A stretch of 64,000 bases of DNA from Halogranum amylolyticum (GCF_900110465.1 NZ_FODV01000002.1:124001-188000), one strand, 5' to 3'; shown: positions 24,418 through 34,860, counted from the first letter of the stretch. A program made the numbers and translations. The notes: a model not told the origin generated them from the letters alone.

Positions 24418-26502
24418 TTAGTCGCGACGGACTGCGAGGAGCGCAGCGCCGGCGAGCGCGATCAGGGCGACAGCGACACCGAAGCCGGGCGAGGTGGTCT
24501 CGGTGGTCGTCGTGTCGTCAGTGCTCGGCGTTTCGTCGGTGCTGGGCGTCTCGTCGGTGCCAGGCGTCTCGTCGGTGCCAGGCGTCTCGTCGGTGCCAGG
24601 CGTCTCGTCGGTGCCGGGCGTCTCGTCCGTACCAGTCGTCGTCTCGTTGGTGGTCGTCTCGTCGCCACCTTCGACGATGGTCGCGTCGTACTCGTAGTCT
24701 TCCGCGTCACCGCTCAGGCCGGGGCTGGCCGAGACGGAGGCGGTGAAGTTCGTGCCTGCTTCGAGCTCGGACGTGTCGAACTGAGCCTCGAACGTACCGT
24801 CGTCAGAGACGTTGACCGTCTGACGGTTGACGAACGGGTTGTCAGCGCCGGACTCGGACTGGATGCGGACCGAGATCTCCGAGCCAGGTGCGATGGAGGT
24901 CTCGCCCGTGATGGACGCGTTCTCCTCTGCCGTCACTTCGACGACGTCGTCGTCGTTCGTGTCGAGGGAAGCGTCGCGCTCGACGACTTCGAATTCGGTG
25001 GATGCGGTCTCGTCGTCCTCAGCGAGGTCGCCCTCGTTCACGGTGAGCGTCGCGTTCCACTCGCCTTCGAGTTCTTCACTGGTCTGGAAGATGATGAACA
25101 GGTTGTTGGTCTCGTCCGAGGGGACAACCTGAATTCCCTCAGTGTTCAGGAGATCAATCTCGTCAGCTTCCTGATTCTGTCCGGGGTTGACTTCAGTCAG
25201 CGTGACTTCGACGTCATCCGTACCGGCTTCGAGTGCTCCGTAGATACCGGAGGTCTCCGTGAACTGGATGACTGCGTAGTCGGAGCTCGCGATCGAGCTG
25301 TCCTGCGTGATGACGCCGTCCTCAACTGCAGCGAGGACCTCCTCGTCATCCATGTCGCTGTCGATGTCGTCGGCGTTAGCCGCTGCGGTCCACGACTGGG
25401 CGCTACCGGTGTTGCGTTCGACAATGGAGAGCGAACCGATGTCGTCCGGGTTCTCGAGTTCACCCTCGCCGCCAGTTGCCACGTAGAAGTCGTAGCTACC
25501 GGTGTCGAGCGGACCCTCGATGCCAGACGGCTCGGACGTGACGTCGATACTGTCTTCCGTGTCGTCTGCGTCAGCGATGCTCAGACCGGCGTTGTCGTTG
25601 TTCGTGTTGTACGTGTCGACGGTGACGTTGACGACGCCGTCGTCGTTACCGTCGGTGATCTGCGCGACAGCCTCGTAGCCGTCGTCGTCCTCGTTTCCGA
25701 CTTGGACGTAGGCCGACTCAGCGTTCTGGAGGTTGACCTGAATTTCACCTGCGTCACCCTGCTCAACTGCAACGCTGCTGTCCGAGAAGGAAGCAGACTC
25801 ATCACCAGCGTCGGAGACGGTGATCGAGTCGGATGCAGTCGCCGTGGTGTCCGTGACGGAGAAGTTCAGTTCGTAGTCGCCATCATTGACGTCCGTGAAG
25901 TCGACGTTGTTGGTCGTACCCTTGTTGAGCGTGACCGTGATGATGTCGTCTTCCTCGTCGACGTTCGTGATTTCGTAGTTCTGGAAGATGTCCTGCAGGT
26001 CGTCCGAGTCGAGACCGTCTGCGGAGACTTCAGCCTTGAAGTCGCCTGCACGGTTCGACGAGATGACGTCGAGTTCCGTCTCGGCATCACTCGTGTCACC
26101 GTTCGTAACGGTGCTGTCGTCAAAGTCGACATCGAAGTTCTGCTCAACGAGTGTGAAGCTCGGGCCACCTTCGATCTGGTACGTTTCACCAGCTTCGAGG
26201 TCACCCGTGTCGATGACTGCGTCGCCATCGGCGTCGGCACTCACTTGCGTAGCGAGAACCGTAGTCTCTCCTTCATCGTTGGTTGCATATACGTCAATTG
26301 AATCGCCTTCGGAGTAGCCGCCGAATGCGACGACCTGACCTGCGTAGAAGGCGCTCTGGTCCTCATAGCGCACGTCAGCGTCGCCGTCGTCGACGTTAGC
26401 CGCAGCGCCGACTCCAGCGAACGCGATGGTGCCTGCGAAAACAGACGTAACCATCAGGGCTGCCAGGAGCAGGCCGCGAATCTTTTTGTTAGTGTTTGTC
26501 AT
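24418..26502 (-). CDS. S-layer-type major cell surface glycoprotein (PGF-CTERM)
   Basis: The 694-residue exported protein has the classic haloarchaeal S-layer start (MTNTNKKIRGLLLAALMVTSVFAG), a cleavable signal ending near AGVGAA, and an extremely Asp/Glu-rich ectodomain with Ig-like beta repeats and a few N-x-S/T sites. A Thr/Pro-rich stalk (TDETPG repeats) would carry O-glycans. The tail reads SPGFG, then a hydrophobic helix and RRD. Length (about 700-850 usual) and layout match known S-layer proteins. It probably forms the cell envelope and is anchored after ArtA processing. Other PGF-CTERM surface proteins are possible, but the long-leader promoter and codon quality favour the major S-layer protein. 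Confidence 0.85.
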   Translation of the reverse strand: MTNTNKKIRGLLLAALMVTSVFAGTIAFAGVGAAANVDDGDADVRYEDQSAFYAGQVVAFGGYSEGDSIDVYATNDEGETTVLATQVSADADGDAVIDTGDLEAGETYQIEGGPSFTLVEQNFDVDFDDSTVTNGDTSDAETELDVISSNRAGDFKAEVSADGLDSDDLQDIFQNYEITNVDEEDDIITVTLNKGTTNNVDFTDVNDGDYELNFSVTDTTATASDSITVSDAGDESASFSDSSVAVEQGDAGEIQVNLQNAESAYVQVGNEDDDGYEAVAQITDGNDDGVVNVTVDTYNTNNDNAGLSIADADDTEDSIDVTSEPSGIEGPLDTGSYDFYVATGGEGELENPDDIGSLSIVERNTGSAQSWTAAANADDIDSDMDDEEVLAAVEDGVITQDSSIASSDYAVIQFTETSGIYGALEAGTDDVEVTLTEVNPGQNQEADEIDLLNTEGIQVVPSDETNNLFIIFQTSEELEGEWNATLTVNEGDLAEDDETASTEFEVVERDASLDTNDDDVVEVTAEENASITGETSIAPGSEISVRIQSESGADNPFVNRQTVNVSDDGTFEAQFDTSELEAGTNFTASVSASPGLSGDAEDYEYDATIVEGGDETTTNETTTGTDETPGTDETPGTDETPGTDETPGTDETPSTDETPSTDDTTTTETTSPGFGVAVALIALAGAALLAVRRD
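24521..24628. repeat. Six 18-bp tandem repeats inside the S-layer gene
   Basis: Units 24521-24538, 24539-24556, 24557-24574, 24575-24592, 24593-24610 and 24611-24628 are near-identical (units 3-5 read gtgccaggcgtctcgtcg on the plus strand). On the minus strand each encodes the hexapeptide TDETPG or TDETPS. The array forms the Thr/Pro stalk before the PGF-CTERM tail. Copy number may vary by slippage or recombination. Confidence 0.9.
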
Positions 26503-26664
26503 GGTTTTGGTTGGTTGTCGGGTCGGCGGATGCACCTTTCTCCCACCCTAGAGACCGAGGACGCCCAGCGACGCCACGTCGGCGCGCCGGACTTGGGCTG
26601 GGGTACTCGCTACGTCCACCATGGGTAGGGGTACATTGGAAAGGTAAGTCTCTCGTTATAAATG
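26503..26664 (-). promoter_or_regulatory. Promoter and long 5' leader of the S-layer gene
   Basis: The best TATA box in the upstream region is TTTATAA on the minus strand (plus strand 26656-26662). With the usual 25-base spacing, transcription would start near 26630-26635, leaving a leader of about 130 bases before the ATG at 26502. Most haloarchaeal genes are leaderless, but major S-layer genes are a known exception. Confidence 0.6.
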
Positions 26665-27380
26665 CTTTGTGGTAAATAGAGTGTTATGCCATCCCCTCTC
26701 ACGCCCATATTCGGGCGGTAGAGGCCCTCTCGCCAAATTCGATACGTAAATACTTTGTGCAAAAAGAGGTTCGCTGTCGGACCTGTGTCAGACGGTGGTA
26801 CGACAGACTCTCTGATATCTCTGTCTGAAGCTACTGTTCATTTCGTTCGGGATAACGGACTGTTTTCGCATACTGACTGCGAGCGAGGGTGGATCGAGGC
26901 GGTCGGCGTGAGTACTGACTGGGCGGTTCTAGACGAAGTTCTGACAACTCCTCGAAAGCCCCCGTACTCTCGACTCGAGCGACTCGCTGTGCTCCTCGTC
27001 ACTTTCATTCGCTCGTTCCTGCGGTGCTTGCGTCGTCCTTCGTCGAGAGTACGGCCCCTTTCAGTGCCACCCGGAGAGATTGGTCAGTCGGTCGGCGCGC
27101 GTGGCTTCGCGGCGTCTCGTCCGCACACCAGAACGCTTCCCGTTCTGGGAACGCAATCTGCTGGGGAGGGTGTGGCTGCTGCGGGTGGGACTGAAAGGGG
27201 CGAGTCGCTGGACGAAGGCAACCGACGTAAGCACGCGCAGCGAGGTTCCCGAGTCCAGCGACTCGGGGCTTTCGCGGTGTTCTCGGTTGTTGCGGTTGCC
27301 CGACGCTACCGAGTGGTAGAGACGACGGCTCTCAGAGCTGCCTTCGATAAAAACCTAGAATCACCTGCGACGACGTCGAC
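26665..27380. repeat. Gene-free region containing an inverted, hairpin-bearing intergenic repeat
   Basis: No convincing gene; a 235-codon plus-strand frame has patchy composition. Several structures are visible. The first is an inverted pair, cccctttcagtgccacc (27055-27071) and ggtgggactgaaagggg (27186-27202). The second is the hairpin ccagaacg-cttcc-cgttctgg (27128-27148). The third is the hairpin cccgagtc-cagc-gactcggg (27248-27267). The core gaggagggtgtggctg type motif near 27162-27180 recurs near 58033-58052. This looks like a dispersed non-coding repeat, not an IS. Confidence 0.5.
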
Positions 27381-28175
27381 TCAGTTCGGGAACAGCGACC
27401 CGTCGAAGTCCCGCTCCAGCACCTCGATCTCGTGGCCGTCCTGGTCCTTCGTGAACGCGTAGTTGTTGTCGCACTCCTCGGGCGTGCGGTACTGTTCAAC
27501 TTCACGCTCCTCCAGCGTCTCCCAGTAGTCGTTCAGGTCGTCGGCGCGCACGGCCAGGTGCCCCCAGGCGTCGCCCATGTCGTACGTGCGCCCGTCGTAG
27601 TTGTACGTCAGTTCCACGGCCATCGCCTCGTCTGCCGCCCCCTCGGGCTTCATGAAGTAGTTCGCGAAGGAGTCGGACTCCCAGCGACCCGTGTGTTCGT
27701 ACTCGAACTTGCGGGTCCAGAACCCCAGCGCCTCGTCGGCGCCCTCGACGCGGATCATCGTGTGGTCGAGGCTCCACTTCGCGCCTTGCTCGGGGTCGCG
27801 CTTGACGATCTCGACCTCGTGGCCATCGGGGTCTTTCACGAACGCGTAGTTGTAGTCACACGACTCGGGGTCGCGGTAGTCCTCGACGCCGGCGTCCATC
27901 AGCTCCTGGTAGGACTCCTCGAGTTCACCTTCGGGTACGCGCACGGCGATGTGTCCCCAGGCGTCGCCCATCTCGTAGCTGTTGTCGCCGTGGTTGTAGG
28001 TGAGTTCGAGCATCGCACCCTCCTCGTGCATCTCCTCGGGACCGAGGTAGACGTTGGTGAACGTGTCTGCCTCCCAGCGGTCTTTCTCTTCGTAGTTCAG
28101 GTGGGTCGTGTACCAGTCGAGGGACTCTTCGAGGTCCTCGACGCGCATCATCACGTGGTCGAGCGTACCGGACAT
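27381..28175 (-). CDS. Two-domain VOC (glyoxalase-fold) protein
   Basis: The 264-residue protein is two vicinal-oxygen-chelate domains in tandem (about 1-130 and 131-260). Each opens with LDHxMxRVE, has AWGHxAVR in the middle and closes with DxDGHEVEI/DGHEIEV. The His and Glu of these motifs are the metal ligands. It resembles lactoylglutathione lyase-like and dioxygenase-like VOC proteins. The true substrate is not readable from sequence, and haloarchaea use gamma-glutamylcysteine rather than glutathione. Confidence 0.85.
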   Translation of the reverse strand: MSGTLDHVMMRVEDLEESLDWYTTHLNYEEKDRWEADTFTNVYLGPEEMHEEGAMLELTYNHGDNSYEMGDAWGHIAVRVPEGELEESYQELMDAGVEDYRDPESCDYNYAFVKDPDGHEVEIVKRDPEQGAKWSLDHTMIRVEGADEALGFWTRKFEYEHTGRWESDSFANYFMKPEGAADEAMAVELTYNYDGRTYDMGDAWGHLAVRADDLNDYWETLEEREVEQYRTPEECDNNYAFTKDQDGHEIEVLERDFDGSLFPN

Positions 28176-28302
28176 ACCCCAACTCTCGGTTGCTGCGTCA
28201 AAAAGCGTGCCGGAGGCGGCACTGGTGGGGGGCGTTCACACCCGCCGCAGCGGCGGTGTGACGACGCGCGTAAGTAGGTGCCGACCGAAAATTTCCGACA
28301 CC

Positions 28303-29739
28303 GTGTCCTCGCTGCCGAACCCGTTTCGACTGCTGATCGTCTCCATCGGTCTCGCGCTCTCCCGACTCGGCCTCCTCGACCGCGCCCGTGCGATTCGGAC
28401 GGCCGACCTCGCGTGGCCCCGTATCGTCACTGGTATCGCCCGCATGTCGAAGAACGCCGTCGACGTGGCGATGGTCGGGGTTGCCGCCGGCACCGCGGCC
28501 ATCACCGGCGTCGGCATCGCTGGCCCCTATTGGGGGCTCGCCTTCTCTCTCGGCGGCGGGATCGCCGCCGGCACCATCGCGCTCGTCTCCCAGCGTTTCG
28601 GCGCGGACGACGGCGAGGGCATCGACCTCGCGGTCCGGGCCAGCACCGCGCTGGTCGTCGTCGCGACCGTCCCCGTCACGCTCGTCTTCTCGCTTTTCGC
28701 GACCGACCTCGTCTCGCTCATCAACGGCGACCCGCAGGTCGTCGAGTACGGCGCGACCTACCTCCGCATCGTCGGCTTCGGCGTCCCCTTCGCGGGGTTG
28801 AACCTCGTCGGCAGTCGCGTGCTCGTCGGCAGCGACGACGCCTACATCGCGATGGTGCTCCGCGGGAGCGGGGCCGTCATCAACGTCGGCGTCAACGCCG
28901 TGCTCATCTTCGGCCTCGGGATGGGTGTCGCCGGGGCCGCACTCGGCACCGTCCTCTCGAACGTCGTCGTCGCCGGCGCGTTCGCCCTCGGGTTGACGCG
29001 CGGCCACCTCCCCGGAATCGGCGCGTTCCCGGTCCGCATCGACCCCGTCGGCGCGTACTTCGACCTCGACACGTTGCGCGACCTCGTCTCCATCGGCCTC
29101 CCCGTGATGGGGCGGAACCTCGTCTGGACCGTCGCAGAGTTCCCGATGCTCGCCATCCTCTCCAGCATGGGCCAGCCGGTCGTCGCGGCGTTCGTCGTCG
29201 CCCGCCGCATCTGGGGCATCATGAACACGCCCGGCTGGGGGTTCGGGCTCGCCTCCTCCAGCCTCGTTGGACAGGCGCTCGGTACGGGCGACGAGGACAC
29301 AGCCGAGACCTACGGCCGCGAAGTGATCCGCTTCGCCGTGGCGACCTACCTCGTCTCGGCCGTCCTCGTCGGCCTGTTCGCCGAACCTATCGTGTCGCTT
29401 TTCAACCCCTCGGCGGAGGCCTACCCGATCACGGTCTCGCTCGTCTACGTCGCCTGCGTCGCCGTCGTCCTGCAGGGCGTCTCCGGCGGCGCGGCGGGGC
29501 CGCTCGACGCCAGCGGCGACACCCGCTGGGCGTTCGGCAGCCAGTTCCTCGGGATGGCCGGGTCGATACTGCTGGCCGCTCTCGGCGCGGCGGTGCCGGC
29601 GGTCGGCCTCACCGGACTCTACCTCGCGTTCCTGGCGGAGACGACGATACCGGCAGTACTCAACTACTACCGGTTCGACACGGGGACGTGGAAGAAGGTC
29701 AGTCGGAGCTACCGTCCCAGCGCTCCGGCCGACGACTGA
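28303..29739 (+). CDS. MATE-family multidrug/metabolite exporter
   Basis: The 478-residue protein has about twelve transmembrane helices and MATE features: AWPRIVTGIARMSKNAVDVAMVGVAAG near the start, ALVSQRFGADD, and GGAAGPLDASGDTRWAF in the C-terminal half. The start is a GTG at 28303. Upstream residues in the open frame (through 28108) fall inside the opposite-strand VOC gene and are not homologous. It is a sodium- or proton-driven efflux pump. The substrate is unknown. Confidence 0.88.
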   Translation: MSSLPNPFRLLIVSIGLALSRLGLLDRARAIRTADLAWPRIVTGIARMSKNAVDVAMVGVAAGTAAITGVGIAGPYWGLAFSLGGGIAAGTIALVSQRFGADDGEGIDLAVRASTALVVVATVPVTLVFSLFATDLVSLINGDPQVVEYGATYLRIVGFGVPFAGLNLVGSRVLVGSDDAYIAMVLRGSGAVINVGVNAVLIFGLGMGVAGAALGTVLSNVVVAGAFALGLTRGHLPGIGAFPVRIDPVGAYFDLDTLRDLVSIGLPVMGRNLVWTVAEFPMLAILSSMGQPVVAAFVVARRIWGIMNTPGWGFGLASSSLVGQALGTGDEDTAETYGREVIRFAVATYLVSAVLVGLFAEPIVSLFNPSAEAYPITVSLVYVACVAVVLQGVSGGAAGPLDASGDTRWAFGSQFLGMAGSILLAALGAAVPAVGLTGLYLAFLAETTIPAVLNYYRFDTGTWKKVSRSYRPSAPADD

Positions 29740-29808
29740 CGGCTTCGGTCGCTCGCTGGGACTGGGTCCGACTCGGCAGCCGTGTCGATGAACGCTCGTC
29801 CCGACGGC

Positions 29809-30333
29809 TCACGACTCACCGTCGCCATCGCCGGACTCTGGACGTACCGGCCACCTGTAGACGTACCACGCGACGCCCCACAGCAGCAGCGCCCCGAGCG
29901 GCCACGCGACCCGTCCCGGCTGCGTCGAGAACCCGCGGGCGAGTTCGAGTTGCGTGACACCGGCTAAGACGAGCGCGACGGCGGTGAGTCGGGCGTCCTC
30001 GCGGCCCGTCGCCGCACCGACGGCGACGCTACCGACGGCGACGAGATAGCAGGCCACGCCAAGCGGCCACGCGAGGATGTAGTCGGGCAACCCCTGCGTG
30101 AACAGCAGAAAGTCCGCGAGCGTCGTCACGTGCAGCGGGTCGACGGTGAGTAGCCCCCACGGGAAGACGAACGTCGCGCCGCCGCCGACGAACGTCTGGA
30201 CCGACCACGGGACGACGGCGAGAACGAGAACGGCGAGCAGTCGGCGCCGTGTCCCGGACGAACGTTGAGAAGTCGAGTCCGGTGCGGCGGGCGAGTCGGA
30301 CGAGTCGGGTGGGGCGCGAGAGGACGCGCTCAC
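29809..30333 (-). CDS. Haloarchaeal membrane protein (TIGR04206-like)
   Basis: The 174-residue protein has a Ser/Pro-rich cytoplasmic start and four to five hydrophobic segments. The pattern FVFPWGLLTVDP, GLPDYILAWPLGVACYLVAVGSVA matches the haloarchaea-specific TIGR04206 family. It overlaps the end of the DRG GTPase gene by four bases, so the pair is coupled. No activity is known for the family. Confidence 0.75.
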   Translation of the reverse strand: MSASSRAPPDSSDSPAAPDSTSQRSSGTRRRLLAVLVLAVVPWSVQTFVGGGATFVFPWGLLTVDPLHVTTLADFLLFTQGLPDYILAWPLGVACYLVAVGSVAVGAATGREDARLTAVALVLAGVTQLELARGFSTQPGRVAWPLGALLLWGVAWYVYRWPVRPESGDGDGES

Positions 30334-31439
30334 CGCTGGGCGACGATGCGGAGGACGTCCTCGTCGGCGAGTTCGTGGTCCTTTCCGACCTGTTGGTCGT
30401 CGTGTTTCGCGCTCGACCCGGAGACGCGGGCGAAGCGGAAGCGGTCCTCGAACTTCTTGCCGAGTTTCTTGCAGGCGGTGCCGACGGTGTCGCCCTCCAT
30501 GAGCACGAGCGGCTCCTCGTAGTCGACGCCGCGACCCGGCTTGTCCATGTAGATGCGGATGAGACCGAGCGCGTCCCAGATCTTCTCTTTCAGCGCGTCC
30601 AGTCCCTTCTCTTCGACGGCGCTGATGAACACGACCTCCTCGGGGTCGAGACCGATCTCGCGGAGTTCCTCTTCGACCGTCGGAAGGTAGTCGGGGTCGA
30701 TGAGGTCCGCCTTGTTGGCGGTGACGATCGAGGGGAGATAGATGCGGTTGTCCATGATGCCGTCGATGAGTTCGTCGACGGTGATGTCGCCGCGGACGGT
30801 CACCTCTGCGTTGACGTACCCGTGTTCACGGAGGATTCCTTTGATGGTTTCTTCCTCGAGTTGCACGTCGTCGGTCTTGGTCACGCGGATACCGCCACGG
30901 CCCTTCTTCGTGATGAAGATGCTCGGGGGCTCGGTGTCGAGCCGAATCTTGTTGTGGTAGAGTTCCTCGCGAAGCCGTTCGTACTTCTCGATTTCGAAGA
31001 CAGAGAGCATGAAGACGACGAGATCTGCGGTCCGAACGACAGAGAGCACCTCCTTCCCACCACCGCGGCCACCTGCCGCGCCTTCGATGAGCCCCGGCAC
31101 GTCGAGCACCTGAATGTTCGCCCCGCGATACTGCAGCATCCCGGGGTTGACGTCCAGCGTCGTGAACTCGTACTCGCCGGTCTCGCTGTCGGCGTTGGTG
31201 ATGGCGTTGATGAGCGTCGACTTGCCGACGCTCGGGAACCCGACGAGTGCAACCGTTGCGTCGCCGGTCTTTTCGACGGCGTAGCCGACGCCGCCGCCGG
31301 CGGAGGACTGGTTCTCCAGTTTCTCTTTCTTCTCCGCGAGCTTCGCCTTCAGGCGCCCGATGTGTGCCTCCGTGGACTTGTTGTAGGGCGTGTTGGCAAT
31401 CTCCTCGCGGAGCTCGTCTATCTCCTCCTCGAGACCCAT
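30330..31439 (-). CDS. DRG-family GTP-binding protein
   Basis: The 369-residue protein has an N-terminal helical hairpin and then an OBG/DRG-type G domain: G1 GFPSVGKST (about 66-74), G3 DVPGLIEGA, and G4 NKAD. A C-terminal TGS domain (about 290-369) starts at IRIYMDKPG. DRG proteins associate with translating ribosomes in eukaryotes and archaea. It starts at ATG 31439 and is followed by the coupled membrane-protein gene. Confidence 0.93.
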   Translation of the reverse strand: MGLEEEIDELREEIANTPYNKSTEAHIGRLKAKLAEKKEKLENQSSAGGGVGYAVEKTGDATVALVGFPSVGKSTLINAITNADSETGEYEFTTLDVNPGMLQYRGANIQVLDVPGLIEGAAGGRGGGKEVLSVVRTADLVVFMLSVFEIEKYERLREELYHNKIRLDTEPPSIFITKKGRGGIRVTKTDDVQLEEETIKGILREHGYVNAEVTVRGDITVDELIDGIMDNRIYLPSIVTANKADLIDPDYLPTVEEELREIGLDPEEVVFISAVEEKGLDALKEKIWDALGLIRIYMDKPGRGVDYEEPLVLMEGDTVGTACKKLGKKFEDRFRFARVSGSSAKHDDQQVGKDHELADEDVLRIVAQR

Positions 31440-31579
31440 TACCTACAGTTCCGCCGCGTCACTCGAAAAACCCTTTCCTTCGTCTCTCCCGCATTCGCGT
31501 ACGCACGCTACGCACGTGGTAGGTAAGTACGTCACTTCGACACGATTATCCGTCGACCAACTGTGTGGAAAAATAGCCC

Positions 31580-31783
31580 ATGCCCGATCCCGCCCGCCTC
31601 CGCGACAGCACGGAGATCGTCCTCCCCTGTGGTTCGCTCGACGGGCTTCGAGACGAACTCGAAGCCGAGTTCACGGTGTCGGTGTTCTCCCGGAGCGAAG
31701 CGCAGTGTCGCATCGTCGGGAGTCCCGTCGAGATCAAAGCCGTCAACGACTATCTGGCGCGCCACGGCGTCAGCCTCCCGTAG
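31580..31783 (+). CDS. Small conserved haloarchaeal protein (VNG_1110C-like)
   Basis: The 67-residue protein MPDPARLRDSTEIVLP... has a predicted beta-alpha-beta fold (DGLRDELEAEFTVSVF, CRIVGSPVEIKAVNDYLARHGVSLP). It resembles a short conserved haloarchaeal family that I associate with VNG_1110C, and that match is from memory. The domain has a KH-like GSPxxIxxV feel but no definite RNA-binding motif. It stands at the head of the oxidase-region genes. Confidence 0.65.
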   Translation: MPDPARLRDSTEIVLPCGSLDGLRDELEAEFTVSVFSRSEAQCRIVGSPVEIKAVNDYLARHGVSLP

Positions 31784-31836
31784 CCGAGACGCCGCCCTTC
31801 CGAAGCGCTTTGTAGGCTCCGGTCTCTACGGGGCGT

Positions 31837-32220
31837 ATGGACGAGAACCCCGGATTGAGCGACCAATACCGGATGGCGAGCCCGTGGCCACTGTTCATCG
31901 CACTCGGAATCCCGATCGCAGAGATTGGAATCCTCTTCGACCTCGCCGCCCTCTCGGTCGGCGGCCTGCTGTTGCTCTGTGGGAGTATCGCTGGGATGGC
32001 CAAGGAGGCGGGGTACGCGAAGACGCCGTGGCGAGCGCTCGCCGTCTGTTCGGTGCTGCTGTTCGCGTTCGGCGGCCTGTTGTTGTACGCCGACACGGTG
32101 TCGACGGCCGAAGGGATTCGGTTCGTCGCCCGCGGCTACGCGGTCATCGCCGCCGGCGGACTGCTGCTGCTCGGGAGCGTCGTCGGGACGACGTTCGTCC
32201 AGAAGTCCAGCCCGGCCTGA
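31837..32220 (+). CDS. Small four-helix membrane protein of the oxidase cluster
   Basis: The 127-residue protein has four hydrophobic segments (about 18-40, 45-60, 66-84, 95-120) and a short hydrophilic N-terminus MDENPGLSDQYR. Comparable small membrane proteins next to haloarchaeal coxA are annotated as cox cluster proteins. A role as an oxidase assembly factor or accessory subunit is inference from position only. Confidence 0.75.
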   Translation: MDENPGLSDQYRMASPWPLFIALGIPIAEIGILFDLAALSVGGLLLLCGSIAGMAKEAGYAKTPWRALAVCSVLLFAFGGLLLYADTVSTAEGIRFVARGYAVIAAGGLLLLGSVVGTTFVQKSSPA

Positions 32221-32318
32221 CCTGCCGTCGCATCCGCTCGCGGCACGTTCGTCGGTCGAGCTCGCAGGAACGAGCGTGAACCAACAATCTATTTGATGGG
32301 CGTCTGTAACAGCCAACC

Positions 32319-32738
32319 ATGGCAGCCAAAATCTTCGACAAGGAGACCATCCTCGACCTGACGGTGAACATCATCCCGCTGGGGATCATCGTGTTCTTCA
32401 TGCTCCTCTTCGCTGTCTTCAACCCCTTCGGGTTCGACTTCCTCGCGTCGACCATCTCGTACGGTCTGCTCATCGTCCCGCTGCTCGCACTGGGTGTGCT
32501 GACCTACCTCTCGGGGAAGGCCATCGCCGGCGACGAGAAGCGCTCGGAAGTGTTCCTCGCCGGACAGGCGACCGTTCCCGGATCGCAGACGCTCGAAGAG
32601 TACGAGGAGCAGGCCGAACTCTCCGACGAGGAACGAGCACAGCTCGCCGAACAGGAGTCGACTACCGAACAGGAGTCGACTACCGAACAGGAGTCGGCCG
32701 CTACCGAACAGGAATCTACCGCCGAGAACGACGACTGA
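32319..32738 (+). CDS. Two-helix membrane protein with Glu/Ser/Thr repeat tail (oxidase cluster)
   Basis: The 139-residue protein has two transmembrane helices (about 15-35 and 42-63) and a long acidic cytoplasmic tail with repeated EQESTT units. The segment MAAKIFDKETILDLTVNIIPLGII is shared by haloarchaeal proteins next to coxA (DUF6684-type). It lies 48 bases before coxA, on the same strand, and is probably co-transcribed. Likely an accessory oxidase subunit; not proven. Confidence 0.75.
   Translation: MAAKIFDKETILDLTVNIIPLGIIVFFMLLFAVFNPFGFDFLASTISYGLLIVPLLALGVLTYLSGKAIAGDEKRSEVFLAGQATVPGSQTLEEYEEQAELSDEERAQLAEQESTTEQESTTEQESAATEQESTAENDD
32649..32717 (+). repeat. Short tandem repeats encoding EQESTT units
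   Basis: An 18-bp unit (gaacaggagtcgactacc) occurs twice in direct succession, followed by degenerate copies. It encodes EQESTT, EQESTT, EQESAAT, EQESTA in the acidic tail of the preceding gene. Confidence 0.75.
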
Positions 32739-32786
32739 CGGCTGTCACCCGAATCTTTCTTTACCTTCCACTCCTCAGTGGCTCCC

Positions 32787-34559
<1,773 letters not shown>

Positions 34560-34776
34560 GCGATCTGGAACGCGCTCCGCTTCGTAACGTCTGGGTTTGT
34601 CTTCTCCTCTCTGTCTTCGCACGCCCGAGCGACGGTGCTATCGTTCCGGAGGAGAGATTACTGAGCGATTCCGACGACGGAAGTCTGCCTATTGTGAACG
34701 ACGGAGGACTGCGAGCGCTCTCGCTGTCGACGAGTCACTGAAGAAAAGCGGAGGCGAGCGCGGTCGTGCGTCCTGT
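34560..34776. other. Intergenic region after coxA
   Basis: This holds the coxA 3' end and the downstream flank of the microprotein gene on the opposite strand. No gene is supported. Confidence 0.4.
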
Positions 34777-34860
34777 TCAGACCGCGAGAATGACGCCCGT
34801 CGCGAACATCAGCAGTGCGACGCCCGCGAGCACGATGCCGAGGAGATCCTTGTCGGTCAT
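34777..34860 (-). CDS. 27-residue single-helix membrane microprotein
   Basis: ATG at 34860 to TGA at 34777 encodes a peptide starting MTDKDLLGIVLAGV and ending GVILAV. It is a charged N-cap followed by one ideal transmembrane helix and nothing else. Codon use is high-GC at third positions. Position in the oxidase cluster suggests a small accessory subunit, in the manner of CydX-like microproteins, but that is inference. It is too short for ordinary gene calling. Confidence 0.6.
   Translation of the reverse strand: MTDKDLLGIVLAGVALLMFATGVILAV

Noticed and set aside
24521..24628. Tandem 18-bp units as a CRISPR array
   Set aside because: Units are contiguous, in frame and coding, without spacers and without cas genes.
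24406..26301. A 631-codon open frame antisense to the S-layer gene
   Set aside because: It mirrors the acidic S-layer coding strand; the opposite-strand gene has a signal peptide, PGF-CTERM tail, promoter and terminator.
26755..27462. A 235-codon plus-strand frame in the gene-free region
   Set aside because: Patchy, Arg/Ser-rich composition, no motif, and it runs into the VOC gene. The region instead shows hairpins and a repeat.
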